In this document: positions 25,348-34,622 of the stretch, piece after piece | How the letters are laid out: each line of letters opens with the position of its first letter | How positions within the stretch are numbered: position 1 is the stretch's first letter | From: DSOI01 sp041394885 | GTDB lineage: Bacteria; Acidobacteriota; Terriglobia; Bryobacterales; Bryobacteraceae | Direction of reading: 5' to 3' | NCBI GenBank assembly: GCA_041394885.1 | Contig: JAWKHI010000031.1 | Location: 1-64,000 of the forward strand | DNA length: 64,000 nucleotides | Translations under genes and position numbers: made by a program | Notes under the pieces: model-generated | Database searches by the model: none | Told to the model about the DNA's origin: nothing | The model's input: only the letters and a program-made list of their open reading frames with translations

Positions 25348-25905
25348 ATGCGCAAAATTCTGATGCCGATTGGCGATGCCGCCGAAGTGATGGACACACT
25401 CTACGCCTATTTCCGTTTGAAGGAGGAGGGCTTCCACGTGGTCGTGGCCGGTCCGGACGTGCGGCGCTACCAGATGGTGCTGCATGAGATCCCACCGGGC
25501 TGGGACATCACCCGCGAGACGGCGGGCTACCATTTGAGCTCCGAGATCGCCTTTCGCGACGTCGACCCCACGGAGTACGCGGGACTCTTCCTCACCGGTG
25601 GACGCGCGCCCGAGTACATCCGGTACGATCAGGATTTGCTACGCGCCGTCCGCCATTTCTTCGAAACCGGTAAACCCGTCTGCTCGGTCTGCCACGGCGC
25701 GGAATTGCCGGCGGCCGCCGATGTCATCCGCGGACGCCGCATGGCCACAGTGCCCAAGTGCCAGCTCGACGTCGAGTTCTCCGGCGGCGCCTTCGTCAAC
25801 GAAGGCGTGGTGCTCGATGGCAATCTGGTCAGCGGCCGCACTTGGCATGACGCGCATCTCTACATGCCCGTCTTCGTCAAAATGCTGCACGGGCAGCCAA
25901 TCTGA
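25348..25905 (+). CDS. DJ-1/PfpI-family protein
   Basis: 185 residues. The nucleophile elbow CSVCHGAELPAAADVIRG carries the conserved Cys-His-Gly, preceded by the AGLFLTGGRAPEYIRYD acid-bearing region. The family contains deglycases, chaperones and peptidase-like enzymes. No catalytic assignment is possible beyond a probable glutamine-amidotransferase-fold stress protein. It is convergent with fabI, with a single base between the stops. Confidence 0.88.
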   Translation: MRKILMPIGDAAEVMDTLYAYFRLKEEGFHVVVAGPDVRRYQMVLHEIPPGWDITRETAGYHLSSEIAFRDVDPTEYAGLFLTGGRAPEYIRYDQDLLRAVRHFFETGKPVCSVCHGAELPAAADVIRGRRMATVPKCQLDVEFSGGAFVNEGVVLDGNLVSGRTWHDAHLYMPVFVKMLHGQPI

Positions 25906-25906
25906 G

Positions 25907-26686
25907 CTAGCCCGCGCTCAGGCCCATCACCTGAAAACCGGCGTCCACGTAGACGACGTTGCCGGTGACGCCCCGCCCCAGATCCGAGCCCAGGAACACA
26001 GCCGTATCGGCCACTTCGGCCGGTTCGGTATTGCGGCGCAGCGGAGCCACCGCCGCCACCCCATCGAGTACCTTTGAAAAATCCTTGATGCCGCGCGCGG
26101 AAGCCGTCTTGATCGGTCCGGCCGAGATCGCATTCACCCGGATTCCCGAAGGCCCGAGTTCGGCCGCCAGGTACCGCACGCAAGATTCGAGCGCCGCCTT
26201 GGCTACGCCCATCACATTGTAGTTCTGCACCACCCGGACCGCGCCCAGGTAGGACAACGTCACGATCGAGCCCCCGTTCGCCATCAGTGGCGCAAGCGCC
26301 CGCGAAAGCGCAACCAGCGAATACGCGCTCACGTCGTGCGCCAGCGCGAACCCCTCGCGCGACGTTTCGACGAACGGCTTCGCCAGATCCTCGCGGTTGG
26401 CGAAAGCGATCGAGTGGACCACGAAATCCACCCTCCCGCCATCGGCCTTCAATGACTCGGCCAGCGCGGCGATCTCGTCGTCTTTCGTCACGTCGCAGGC
26501 GAGCACGCCGTCCGCGCCTACCTCGGCGGCCAACTCTTCCACCGGTTTCTTCAAACGGTCCCCGGCGTAGGTGACAATCAATCGCGCGCCTTCGCGTTTC
26601 ACTGCCTGCGCGATGGCGAAAGCGATACTCCAGCGATTGGCGATTCCAAGGATGAGGACGGTCTTCCCGTCGAGAAGCTGCGGCAT
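25907..26686 (-). CDS. fabI: Enoyl-[acyl-carrier-protein] reductase (NADH) FabI
   Basis: 259 residues. The Rossmann-like start is LLDGKTVLILGIANRWSIAF, with the FabI-specific IANRWSIA in place of the SDR TGxxxGIG. The active-site run YNVMGVAKAALES supplies the Tyr and Lys of the YxxxMxxxK pattern, followed by the substrate loop ISAGPIKTASARGI. It catalyses the last reduction of each fatty acid elongation round. It stands alone here, not in a fab operon. Confidence 0.95.
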   Translation of the reverse strand: MPQLLDGKTVLILGIANRWSIAFAIAQAVKREGARLIVTYAGDRLKKPVEELAAEVGADGVLACDVTKDDEIAALAESLKADGGRVDFVVHSIAFANREDLAKPFVETSREGFALAHDVSAYSLVALSRALAPLMANGGSIVTLSYLGAVRVVQNYNVMGVAKAALESCVRYLAAELGPSGIRVNAISAGPIKTASARGIKDFSKVLDGVAAVAPLRRNTEPAEVADTAVFLGSDLGRGVTGNVVYVDAGFQVMGLSAG

Positions 26687-26711
26687 GAGCGAATCGACTA
26701 TTGTAACGCGG

Positions 26712-27698
26712 CTACTTGCGGCCCTTCACCCGCCGGTCCAGAAAATCCGACGCCGCGCGAAACGCCTCCAGCCATCGCGCATGAAGCAGAAATCCATGAA
26801 TCTCATCGGGAAACACCAGCTCTTCATGAACCACGCCCTGTTTGCGGAGCGCCTCGGCCAACGACACGCTCTCGCTGAAGGGCACGTTGCGGTCGTCATC
26901 GCCGTGGATCAGCAGCACAGGCGCTTTCCATGTCCCCACAGACGCCATGGGCGAAGAAGCGAACGCGGTCTTGGCGAACTCGGCGCGCTTGTCCGGATCG
27001 TAGGCCGGGTTGAATCCCCGGATCACCACGTTCCAGTCATGCACGCCATGGATGTCCACCCCGGCCGCGAATAGATCCGGTGCGCGCGAAAGCCCCAACG
27101 CGGTCAGATAGCCGCCATAGGATCCACCCCACACACCCACACGGCGCGGGTCCACCTCGGGACGCCCTTGCAGATACAGTCCGGCCCCCAATACGTCGTT
27201 GAACTCGCTCGCCCCGGTTGCGCCGTAGTTGAGCGCCTCGCGAAACTCCATCCCGTATCCGATGCCGCTGCGGTAGTTCACGCTCAACACCACGTACCCG
27301 CGCGACGCCAGGTATTGATTGAACGCGTACGCATTGTGATAGTAGGGCAGGTAGTGCCAGCCGAGCAGCATCTGCCGGCGCGATCCCCCGTGAAAAAAGA
27401 TCACCGCCGGATGCTTCTCTCCGGCCGCCCCCGCCGGCAAAAAAAGCTGGGCGTGGATGCGCATCCCGTCCGCCGCCGCCAGCGTTACCGGCTGCGGCTC
27501 CACCAACGCATCGGAGGGAAACTCCGCCGGCGCCAGGTCCCGCGGCGCCCCGAACGCCGACAGGATGGCCGCCCGTGCGGGTGTCTTGGCGTCGGACCGT
27601 AGAAACGCCACCGCCTTCCCATCGCTCGTCATCACCGGCGACCATTCGATGCCCTTGCCCGTCGTCACCGGATTCACCGGACCACCCGCCGCGGCCAC
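26712..27698 (-). CDS. S9 prolyl-oligopeptidase-family peptidase, catalytic half (frameshifted gene)
   Basis: 328 residues holding the whole alpha/beta hydrolase domain: HPAVIFFHGGSRRQ, nucleophile GVWGGSYGGYLTALG, acid LLIHGDDDRNVPF and His FPDEIHGFLLHARWL. The N-terminal beta-propeller lies in the preceding frame (27674-28795). An indel near 27735-27760 separates them, since residues DLDRRHIYRVAAAGGPVNP continue upstream in this frame without a start. The protein would be a secreted S9 peptidase of about 690 residues if the indel is a sequencing error. Confidence 0.85.
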   Translation of the reverse strand: MAAAGGPVNPVTTGKGIEWSPVMTSDGKAVAFLRSDAKTPARAAILSAFGAPRDLAPAEFPSDALVEPQPVTLAAADGMRIHAQLFLPAGAAGEKHPAVIFFHGGSRRQMLLGWHYLPYYHNAYAFNQYLASRGYVVLSVNYRSGIGYGMEFREALNYGATGASEFNDVLGAGLYLQGRPEVDPRRVGVWGGSYGGYLTALGLSRAPDLFAAGVDIHGVHDWNVVIRGFNPAYDPDKRAEFAKTAFASSPMASVGTWKAPVLLIHGDDDRNVPFSESVSLAEALRKQGVVHEELVFPDEIHGFLLHARWLEAFRAASDFLDRRVKGRK

Positions 27699-28795
27699 AC
27701 GATAGATATGCCGCCGGTCCAGGTCATCGGCGTTGGAGGCTCGGCACCTCTGCGGCCGTCCACCCCGGTGAGCACGGCCTGCTCTACTTCATAGTCGCCG
27801 AAGGTAAGTAGTTTCGCGCTCGGTGTGTCCTCGCCTCCGGCGGCGATGGAGTACAAGTGCGTCCAGCCGTCACGCTCCCAGGGAAACACCAAGTGGCCCG
27901 TGGAAGCCCACAAAATCTGGTCTTCGCCTTCCAGCCCGTGGAAGACGCTGCCCCGCGCCGGATCGGCCTGAAACAACAGCCGCCCTTTCCCGCTGGATGG
28001 ATCGGCGATCCGAATGGACCACGGATCGCCCGTCCGCCGCGGCCCGAACAGGGTCGAATCGGTGGAAGCCGGAATGCGTAGAAACGCGATCTGCTGCCCG
28101 TCGGGGGACCATGCCGGTTCCCCGTCCTTGGCCAGACCCGGGTCGAGGTACCGCACCGTTTTCGCCGCCGGATCGTAAACGCCGATGAAGCTATGGTCGC
28201 CACGGTCACTCACGAAAGCCAGCCGCGCGCCATCGGGCGACCATCGTAGCTTCTGCGCTTTGCCGCGTGTCTTTGCCAACTGTTCGGCCTTCGCGCTGCC
28301 GTCAAGTGGCGCAATCCAAATCTGTCCCTTTTGCAGAAAGGCCACCCGCCCGTCCTTGGGCGATATCGCCGCGCCCCCGCCTTCGCCCAACTTTTTCGGC
28401 GCACCACCCGCCAACTGCACGGACCAGATTTCCTGCTCTGCCCCGGCCGGATCGCTGGTGGGATTCGGGAAGTCGCCCCCGCGATTGGCTGCGCCGCCTC
28501 GCACGTACACGATCGCCCCGGCGCCGGCGGCCCACGTAAGACCGGTAATGTCCTGCCCGTCGTCCGCCGTGTACGACGTCAATGCGCGGGCCGTGTAATC
28601 CTCTGGTGAGGCCACCCAGATGTTCCGCACCCCGGCGGCGTTGCGCACCCATGCGATGTGGCCGCCGGCCGGCGCCGCGGTAAGTTCGGACGGAAACGGC
28701 GAACTCATCAACTGCTCGATCGTATGCGGCGTTTTGTTCTGCGCGAACGCCATGCCCGCGGGAAGCAGGACGGCGGCCCAAAGCCACCTCTTCAT
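27674..28795 (-). CDS. S9 peptidase, signal peptide and beta-propeller half (frameshifted gene)
   Basis: Starts at ATG 28795 with a signal peptide (MKRWLWAAVLLPAGMAFA). WD40/PD40-like propeller repeats follow (LRWSPDGARLAFVSDRGDHS, PAWSPDGQQIAFLRIPAS), ending LLTFGDYEVEQAVLTGVDGR, after which the frame is lost. It joins the catalytic half at 26712-27698 after a one-base-type shift. The ATG overlaps the stop of the upstream serine hydrolase (ATGA), so the two were co-translated. The open frame continues artefactually upstream through 29833 because the hydrolase gene carries a second shift. Confidence 0.82.
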   Translation of the reverse strand: MKRWLWAAVLLPAGMAFAQNKTPHTIEQLMSSPFPSELTAAPAGGHIAWVRNAAGVRNIWVASPEDYTARALTSYTADDGQDITGLTWAAGAGAIVYVRGGAANRGGDFPNPTSDPAGAEQEIWSVQLAGGAPKKLGEGGGAAISPKDGRVAFLQKGQIWIAPLDGSAKAEQLAKTRGKAQKLRWSPDGARLAFVSDRGDHSFIGVYDPAAKTVRYLDPGLAKDGEPAWSPDGQQIAFLRIPASTDSTLFGPRRTGDPWSIRIADPSSGKGRLLFQADPARGSVFHGLEGEDQILWASTGHLVFPWERDGWTHLYSIAAGGEDTPSAKLLTFGDYEVEQAVLTGVDGRRGAEPPTPMTWTGGISIVWPRRVVR

Positions 28796-29833
28796 GCCGC
28801 CGGCTCCGCCGCCTCGGCCACCGCTTCCGACACCGGCCGGATCACCGTCTTGTTCGATTCCGCCGCCGGACGCGTGGTCAACAACACGAACCGCACGCCG
28901 GTCTCCGGGTCCGCCCACGCCAGCGTGCCCGTCGATCCGGAATGGCCGAACGCCCGCGGCGAGCACTTGCGCGCGAATCGCGCTCCGCCCACCACCCAAC
29001 CGTAGCCCCATGCCTCTTTCAGGCCCGTCTGATTCACGATCATCGGTCGTGTCCAGTTTCAAAATCTGTTTCGACCCGGCCGGGTCGAGAAAATACCCCA
29101 GCAGCCGGAGTATATCGTCCGTGGATGCATGCGCGCCGCCCCACGGCGATCCCAGATCCCGCCAATACGCGCTGTTCCAATTCCAGCCTTCGTCTCCCGT
29201 TACTTCGCACTGCGCCAGATCCGCCACCCGCCGTCCGCCTAACCCAAGCGACGCCGTCTGCATGCCGAGTGGGGTGAACAGCCTTTCGCGCAGAAACGCC
29301 CGCAGCGGCTGCTTGCTTACCCGCTCCACGATTTCCGCTGCCAGCAGGATCCCCATGCTCTGGTACTTCACCTGCGTCCCGGGTTCAAACAGCAGCGGCG
29401 TCCGGCACGTGCCCGCCACAAAGTCCGCCAGCGGCGCGTGGCGTTTCCGCAGAGCTTCATTCTCTGGCAGCATGTCCGGCAATCCGGAAGTGTGCGTCAA
29501 CAGATGGCGCACCGTCACACGCTCGCGCGCCCCGGCGCGAAACTCCGGGATGTAACGCTTCACCGGATCCTCCAGACGCACCTGGCCCGCATCGGCCAGC
29601 ATCATGACCGCTGTCGCCGTCATGGGTTTGGTGATCGACGCCAGCAGGAACACCGTGTCCGGCTTGGCCTTGCCCACCGCCCACCGCGTCACGGCGCTGC
29701 CGTGCTGGACCGCGGCTGAGGCTGCGCCCACCCTGCCCTGCGAGGCGGCATCTTTCAATAGCTGGCTCGCGTGATCCAGCCGATCCTGCCGCATGGCAAG
29801 CGCAAACTGCGCGAGGAACGTTCTGCGCAACAT
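28792..29833 (-). pseudogene. Serine hydrolase / beta-lactamase-family (class C-like), frameshifted
   Basis: The first 260 residues are in one frame: MLRRTFLAQFALAMRQ leader, catalytic S-x-x-K in LLASITKPMTATAVMML, HLLTHTSGLPDMLPE and YQSMGILLAAEIVERV (the Tyr motif). After ILKLDTT (about 29050) the remaining sequence shifts frame and continues as MIVNQTGLKEAWGYGWVVGG, then GHSGSTGTLAWADPETGVRF and RPVSEAVAEAAEPAA, ending at 28792. It belongs to the penicillin-binding-protein-like esterase/peptidase group. One indel is enough to restore it. Confidence 0.8.
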
Positions 29834-29979
29834 CTATCTAAATGATAATCGCTGTTTTTGCCCCGGCTTTGTCAAATGAAGCGCCATGGGTCGCCGGTCT
29901 GCTTGACCGGCCGGCCAGTTGAGCGGCCTGCTTCGCAGATTGTTATGCTAGCAACTCGAGCCGGAACGAGACGAAAACC

Positions 29980-31124
29980 AATGAGCCGTGTCACGATCGA
30001 TTCCTCTCCGATGATGCCTTCGCGCCCGGCGCTGATCTTCGCGATGGCCATCGCGCTTGTGGTTCAGCCAACCGCGCTCCCCCAACCGCAAAACGCACGC
30101 CAAAACGCCGCCATCGGCGATCCCCAGTGGGCGCCTTCCTGGAAAACCGTCCTCGACGACCCCCACGCCACCGCCGTCGTCAAGCTGGAATTCGGACTCA
30201 ACGAACCCGCCCCGCGTCATTGGGCCGGCAAGATCAGCCTCACCGCGGGCAGAGCGCTCTCCCTGTGGGGCTGGCACTTCTCTCGCCGGACCGCACCGTC
30301 GACGCCGACGGCTGGGACTTCCACACCCGCCTGTTTCGCGCTCCCGGCGCCCCCTACCCACCATCCGGTCTACCCTGCCCAACGCCCGCACCGTCCTCCC
30401 CAGCAGCGTCTTCGTCAGCGTCGACGCCGCCCCGCATTCCACGATCTCGGTGTCCACCAATCACGGCGATTTCTCGTTTGCCCTCGCGGAGCTTCGCCGC
30501 GCCGGACGGCTCCCGTTCCTCGGTGGCGACGTCAACGCCGTGTTCGCGCCGCCCGTCCAGGCGCTCACGAGGCGAGGCGAGCCAGCATGACTTTCCCGCC
30601 TGCCACCTACGCCAGCCGGCGATCTCTTTGTCGTATAACGGAACACATTCCACGAAGTATGTCCCTGATGCCCGCGCCGCCACGGCTCCACGGCTGGACC
30701 CTTTTACTGCGAGTCACGCCCCGCGACTCGGGCGACCGCTACAAGGCCGCCATCCGCCGCCGATGGCGACGGACTCGTTCGTACTCTGGAGCCAATACAA
30801 CGGCGGAGGCTGGCAACTGCTCGACCGCGCCTACGATCCGGCCGCAAACCGGTGGCGCCCCGTCCGCGTCGCGCCTGCAAGGGGACCGCCAGTTCTTCCC
30901 GCAAGCCACCCGCGACGCCTCCGGACGCCCATGGGTGGTGTGGCAGGAGTTTCACGGGACCAACCTCGACGCGATGGCAGCCTGCTTCGAAAGCCGACGC
31001 TGGTCCCCTCCGCTGCGCGTGGCCCTCGATGCAATGACTGGTCGCCCTCGATCGCCGCCACCGCTCCCGGCGCGCGGTCTGGTCACGCTGGGATAGCTAC
31101 GAAGACGGTAACTACGACGTCGCC
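29980..31124 (+). pseudogene. Degraded N-terminal half of DUF3604 gene
   Basis: Homologous protein sequence threads through three frames. The leader MSRVTIDSSPMMPSRPALIF runs to KISLTAGRALSLWGWHF in one frame. TVDADGWDFHTRLFRAPGAP continues in a second, then FVSVDAAPHSTISVSTNHGD in a third. Further pieces are DSFVLWSQYNGGGWQLLDRA, FFPQATRDASGRPWVVWQEF and finally SRWDSYEDGNYDVAVRAF, which enters the intact frame of the next feature. At least five indels (near 30290, 30360, 30590, 30890 and 31073) are needed. This is the most heavily disrupted stretch of the window. Confidence 0.75.
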
Positions 31125-32924
31125 GTGCGTGCCTTCCGGGGCGGCCGTTTGGAAGCGCCTGTGCGCATCACCCGCGCGCCAACACGCGACGCCTACGCCT
31201 CCGTCGCCGTCGATTCTCAAAATCGCGTGTGGATCGCATGGGCCGAAGCCGGCCCCCGGTGGGGCAAGGATTGGGGCGTGCTCGGCAAGCCGGGGACGCA
31301 GGTGCGGCACGACAGCCGGATCCGCCTCGTCCGCTTCGCCAACGGCCGCCTCCTGGAACCCGCCCAGCCGCTCGACTCGGCAGTCCCGGCCTGGATGGGC
31401 GATCGCCACGAGTATCCGCACCTGGTGATCGGATCCCACGACGTTCCTTATGTCTTCTTCCGCAAGGTGCTCCATCGAATCCCGGTTCTCGACCATGCTC
31501 TGCTGGTGAAGTTCGGCGACGACGAGCGCTTCTTGCAGCCCTGGTACGACACCATTCGCGGTATGTCCAGCATTCATGTCCTCGGTTTCGACGGCAAGCA
31601 GTGGTTGCCTTCCCGCCAGCTTCCGCTCAGTGACGGCGGCGCCTACGCCCAACTGGCCGCCGCGGCTGGTCCAGGTTCCACCGCCGTCGTCTGGCCCTCC
31701 GACGGAAGAAGCTATGAGGATCCCCACTTCCGCACCTCACAGCTTCGTTTGGCGGAATTCCCGCTCGATGCCGCGCTCGCAAGCGACGCCTCCATGCGGG
31801 AGTTCACTTCCCCCGCGGACTCCGCCGCGGCCGGCGAGGCCGATGCCGAACTGAGCTACCTGGCCCGCGCGCGCGCCGTCCGTTGGGACGCCGCCGAACC
31901 CTTGCGCCTGCTGCGTGGCGACCTACACCGCCACTCCGATTTCTCCGCCGACAGCGAAACCGACGGCGACGTCCTCTACAACTACCGCTACGCCCTCGAC
32001 GCCGGCGCGCTGGACTTTCTCGCCGTCACCGATCATTCCGGCGCCGAGCGCCTGCCCTATTACAAATACAACTGGTGGCGCACACGCCAGATCGCCACCA
32101 TGTTCAACCGCCCCGGCCGCTTCGTCACCTTGTTCGGCTACGAGCGCACCGTCACCTTTCCCGGTGGGCATCGCAACGTCATTTCTACTCGCCGCGATCT
32201 GCAGCCCGTGCCGATCTCCGACGAAGAGTTCACCGGCAACGAGAGCTGGGCCGAGAGGCTCTACCCTTCCCTGATCTCGGGTGGCGACATCGCCATCGCG
32301 CACACCACGGCCGGAGGCGGCGGCACCGACTGGAGAGACGGCGACCCCAAGGCCGAACCGGTGGTCGAGATTTTCCAGGGTCTGCGCGGTTCCTACGAAG
32401 AGGCCAAAACCCCGGCCAAGGCGGGCGGCGGCGCGGGCTACCAGGAAGGCTTTGTGTGGAACGCGTGGGCCAAGGGCCGCAAGCTAGGCGTCATTGCCAG
32501 TTCCGATCACAACTCCACGCATCAATCGTATGCCTGCGTCTACGCCCCCGCCTTGACGCCGCGCGCCATTCTCGACGCCATCAAACAGCGCCTCACCTAC
32601 GCCGCCACCGATAACATCGTGGTGCGGTTTGCAGCCATCGGCGCCGATGGCGTGGGTCACAAGATGGGGGCCGAGATGAGCACGGCCGCCCCACCGCGCC
32701 TGGAAATCGATGTCGACGGCACCGCGCCCATCGTCAAACTCGAGCTGATTCGCAACGGCGCCGTCATCCATTCGCGCACCCCCGGCGCATCCTCGGCCCG
32801 GTTCTCTTATGTGGATAGCGCTCCCCGAAGCGGCGAGTCTTATTATCATGTGCGCCTGGTGCAGGAGAACCGCCAGATCGCGTGGTCAAGCCCGGTTTGG
32901 ATTCGCTACAACGCCAAAGATTGA
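31125..32924 (+). CDS. DUF3604 / PHP-like metal-dependent hydrolase (C-terminal part intact)
   Basis: 599 residues from the annotated GTG, but the frame continues upstream to about 31060, so the true start is in the decayed stretch before it. A propeller-like N-part (RVWIAWAEAGPRWGKDWGVL, EYPHLVIGSHDVPYVFFR) precedes a PHP-type metal site: RGDLHRHSDFSADSETDGDV, FLAVTDHSGAERLPYYK and IAIAHTTAGGGGTDW, with IASSDHNSTHQSYACVYAP near the C-terminus. DUF3604 proteins are putative metal-dependent phosphoesterases or hydrolases of unknown substrate. Confidence 0.85.
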   Translation: MRAFRGGRLEAPVRITRAPTRDAYASVAVDSQNRVWIAWAEAGPRWGKDWGVLGKPGTQVRHDSRIRLVRFANGRLLEPAQPLDSAVPAWMGDRHEYPHLVIGSHDVPYVFFRKVLHRIPVLDHALLVKFGDDERFLQPWYDTIRGMSSIHVLGFDGKQWLPSRQLPLSDGGAYAQLAAAAGPGSTAVVWPSDGRSYEDPHFRTSQLRLAEFPLDAALASDASMREFTSPADSAAAGEADAELSYLARARAVRWDAAEPLRLLRGDLHRHSDFSADSETDGDVLYNYRYALDAGALDFLAVTDHSGAERLPYYKYNWWRTRQIATMFNRPGRFVTLFGYERTVTFPGGHRNVISTRRDLQPVPISDEEFTGNESWAERLYPSLISGGDIAIAHTTAGGGGTDWRDGDPKAEPVVEIFQGLRGSYEEAKTPAKAGGGAGYQEGFVWNAWAKGRKLGVIASSDHNSTHQSYACVYAPALTPRAILDAIKQRLTYAATDNIVVRFAAIGADGVGHKMGAEMSTAAPPRLEIDVDGTAPIVKLELIRNGAVIHSRTPGASSARFSYVDSAPRSGESYYHVRLVQENRQIAWSSPVWIRYNAKD

Positions 32925-33047
32925 ACTCGGTACGGAAAAATTGAATTCCCTTCAGGGGTGACCTCAGCGTCGCGATTCGCTATACTCGGAACAAGTCGAT
33001 GGTCCAATACTGATCCGCAACAAGCAGTGACAGGACCCAAGCGGTGA

Positions 33048-33080
33048 AATCGGGCAGTTCCCTGGTGATGCTGCCCGATT
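33048..33080. terminator. Hairpin between convergent genes
   Basis: aatcgggcag (33048-33057) and ctgcccgatt (33071-33080) form a perfect 10-base stem with a 13-base loop, placed between the stop of the DUF3604 gene and the stop of the oppositely oriented oxidoreductase. No T-run follows on either strand, so it is a weak or non-canonical terminator candidate. Confidence 0.4.
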
Positions 33081-33103
33081 CCATCGCGCTTTAGAAAGAA
33101 ACC

Positions 33104-34267
33104 CTACAAAGCAACGCCGGTCTTTTCCCAACGTCCTGATTTGCCGGATTTCAATACCGCCTCGCACACCTTTTGCGTCTGCAGCGCGTTCCGGAAATCG
33201 GGCTGCACCGCTTTCCCCGATTCCAATCCCATCACGAAATCGGCGATCGCGTTCAGGAATGTGTGCTCGTAGCCGATCACCAACCCCGGCACCCAGTACC
33301 GGTTCATGTAAGGATGCTCGCCGTTGGTCACGTGGATCCGCCGCCACCCGCGCAAGTGCGACGGCGTGGTCTCGGCCGTGTCGCCCAGGTTGTACTCGAA
33401 GAAGTCCAGATACTCCATCTCTTCGAGATTGAACGCCAGGCTTCCCTTTTCTCCGTTCAGTTCCAGCGTCTTCAGCGCCTTGTGCCCGCGCGCGTATCGC
33501 GTGGATTCGAACAACCCCAGTGACCCGTTGGCGAACTCCGCGATGAAGAGACACGCATCGTCGATGCCCACCGCCTGCACCTTGCCCGTAACCGCGTGCA
33601 CACGCTTCTTCACGAACGTTTCCGTCCGCGCCACCACGCGCGTAATCGCGCCGTTCAGCCACATCGCCGTGTCGATGTTGTGCGCCAGCAGATCGCCGGT
33701 TACTCCGGACCCCGCCGCTTTGGCGTCCAGCCGCCACAGCCCAGCGCCGCCTTGCGGCACGTCCGGCGAAATCGTCCAGTCTTGAAGAAAATTGCTCCGG
33801 AAATGGAATGGCCGCCCGATCCGGCCTTCGTCGATCAACTGCTTCGCCAGCGCAATCGCGGGTACCCGCCGATAGTTGAACCAGACCATGTTCGGCGTCT
33901 TGTAGCGTTCCACCGCCTTCACCATCGCAGTGGCTTCTTTCACGTCGCGCGCCAGCGGTTTCTCGCACACGATCATCTTGCCCGCCTTGGCCGCCGCCAG
34001 CGCGATCTCCTGATGGGTGTCGTTGGGCGTGCAGATGTCGATCAGGTCCACGTCCGGCGCCGTCACTGCCTTGCGCCAGTCGGTTTCGATCCTTTCGTAG
34101 CCCCACTGCGCGGCGAAGGCCTTCACCTTATCCTCGTTGCGCGCGCACGCCACTTTGAGCACGGGCCGGTGCTCCACGGGGAAAAAATCGGTCAGCCGTT
34201 TATAGGCGTTGGAGTGGGTCCGGCCCATGAAGCCGTACCCGATGACTGCCACTCGTAGCTCTTTCAT
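33104..34267 (-). CDS. Gfo/Idh/MocA-family oxidoreductase
   Basis: 387 residues. Rossmann start VAVIGYGFMGRTHSNAYKRL, cofactor/catalytic motif MIVCEKPLARDVKEA with the EKP Lys, and the C-terminal sheet domain (FRSNFLQDWTISPDVPQGGA, TGDLLAHNIDTAMWLNG). No signal peptide. It starts one base after the stop of the TIM-barrel epimerase gene. Such pairs commonly act on inositols or keto-sugars: the dehydrogenase makes a keto intermediate and the barrel epimerises or dehydrates it. Substrate unknown. Confidence 0.9.
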   Translation of the reverse strand: MKELRVAVIGYGFMGRTHSNAYKRLTDFFPVEHRPVLKVACARNEDKVKAFAAQWGYERIETDWRKAVTAPDVDLIDICTPNDTHQEIALAAAKAGKMIVCEKPLARDVKEATAMVKAVERYKTPNMVWFNYRRVPAIALAKQLIDEGRIGRPFHFRSNFLQDWTISPDVPQGGAGLWRLDAKAAGSGVTGDLLAHNIDTAMWLNGAITRVVARTETFVKKRVHAVTGKVQAVGIDDACLFIAEFANGSLGLFESTRYARGHKALKTLELNGEKGSLAFNLEEMEYLDFFEYNLGDTAETTPSHLRGWRRIHVTNGEHPYMNRYWVPGLVIGYEHTFLNAIADFVMGLESGKAVQPDFRNALQTQKVCEAVLKSGKSGRWEKTGVAL

Positions 34268-34268
34268 G

Positions 34269-34622
34269 CTAGTTCCCGTACTTGGCGATCAGCGCGTCCA
34301 GATGCGTCTTGCACGTTTCCGTCGCGGCCCACGCGTCCGGCCAGAAGCAGAGGTCGATCGTCCACCAGTCATGCGGCAGCCGCGCCGCCTTGATCAACTC
34401 CGGCATGATTTCGTCGAAATCGAGCACCCCGAGCCCGAACGGCGGATGCGCCGACGTTTCGTCCTCGCCGTTGGCGTCTTTGTGGCACGTGTTGTCGGAG
34501 TCGATCAGATGGATGTGATTGATCCGGCCGTCCAGCATCCGGATATAGTCGATCTGGTTCGGATACGTTTCCTTCCCGCCTTCATGGCGCGCCCCACCAC
34601 GGCCACCATTTGCCCATGGCAT
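34269..34622 (-). CDS. Sugar phosphate isomerase/epimerase, C-terminal part (frameshifted gene)
   Basis: The frame contains GGKETYPNQIDYIRMLDGRI, then NHIHLIDSDNTCHKDANGED, the last metal-binding strand of the barrel (HIHLIDSD), FGLGVLDFDEIMPEL and a C-terminal helix ending LDALIAKYGN. The first 17 residues of this frame are noise. It joins the N-terminal part near 34590-34610. It stops one base before the oxidoreductase ATG. Confidence 0.8.
   Translation of the reverse strand: MPWANGGRGGARHEGGKETYPNQIDYIRMLDGRINHIHLIDSDNTCHKDANGEDETSAHPPFGLGVLDFDEIMPELIKAARLPHDWWTIDLCFWPDAWAATETCKTHLDALIAKYGN

Noticed and set aside
27674..29833. Single serine hydrolase-S9 peptidase fusion protein
   Set aside because: The expected C-terminus of the hydrolase lies in another frame and ends with ATGA at the peptidase start, so the fusion is produced by a frameshift.
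32964..34106. 380-residue frame overlapping the Gfo/Idh/MocA gene on the same strand in another phase
   Set aside because: The alternative phase gives Arg/Gly/Asp-rich noise, whereas 33104-34267 contains the full Rossmann and EKP motifs.
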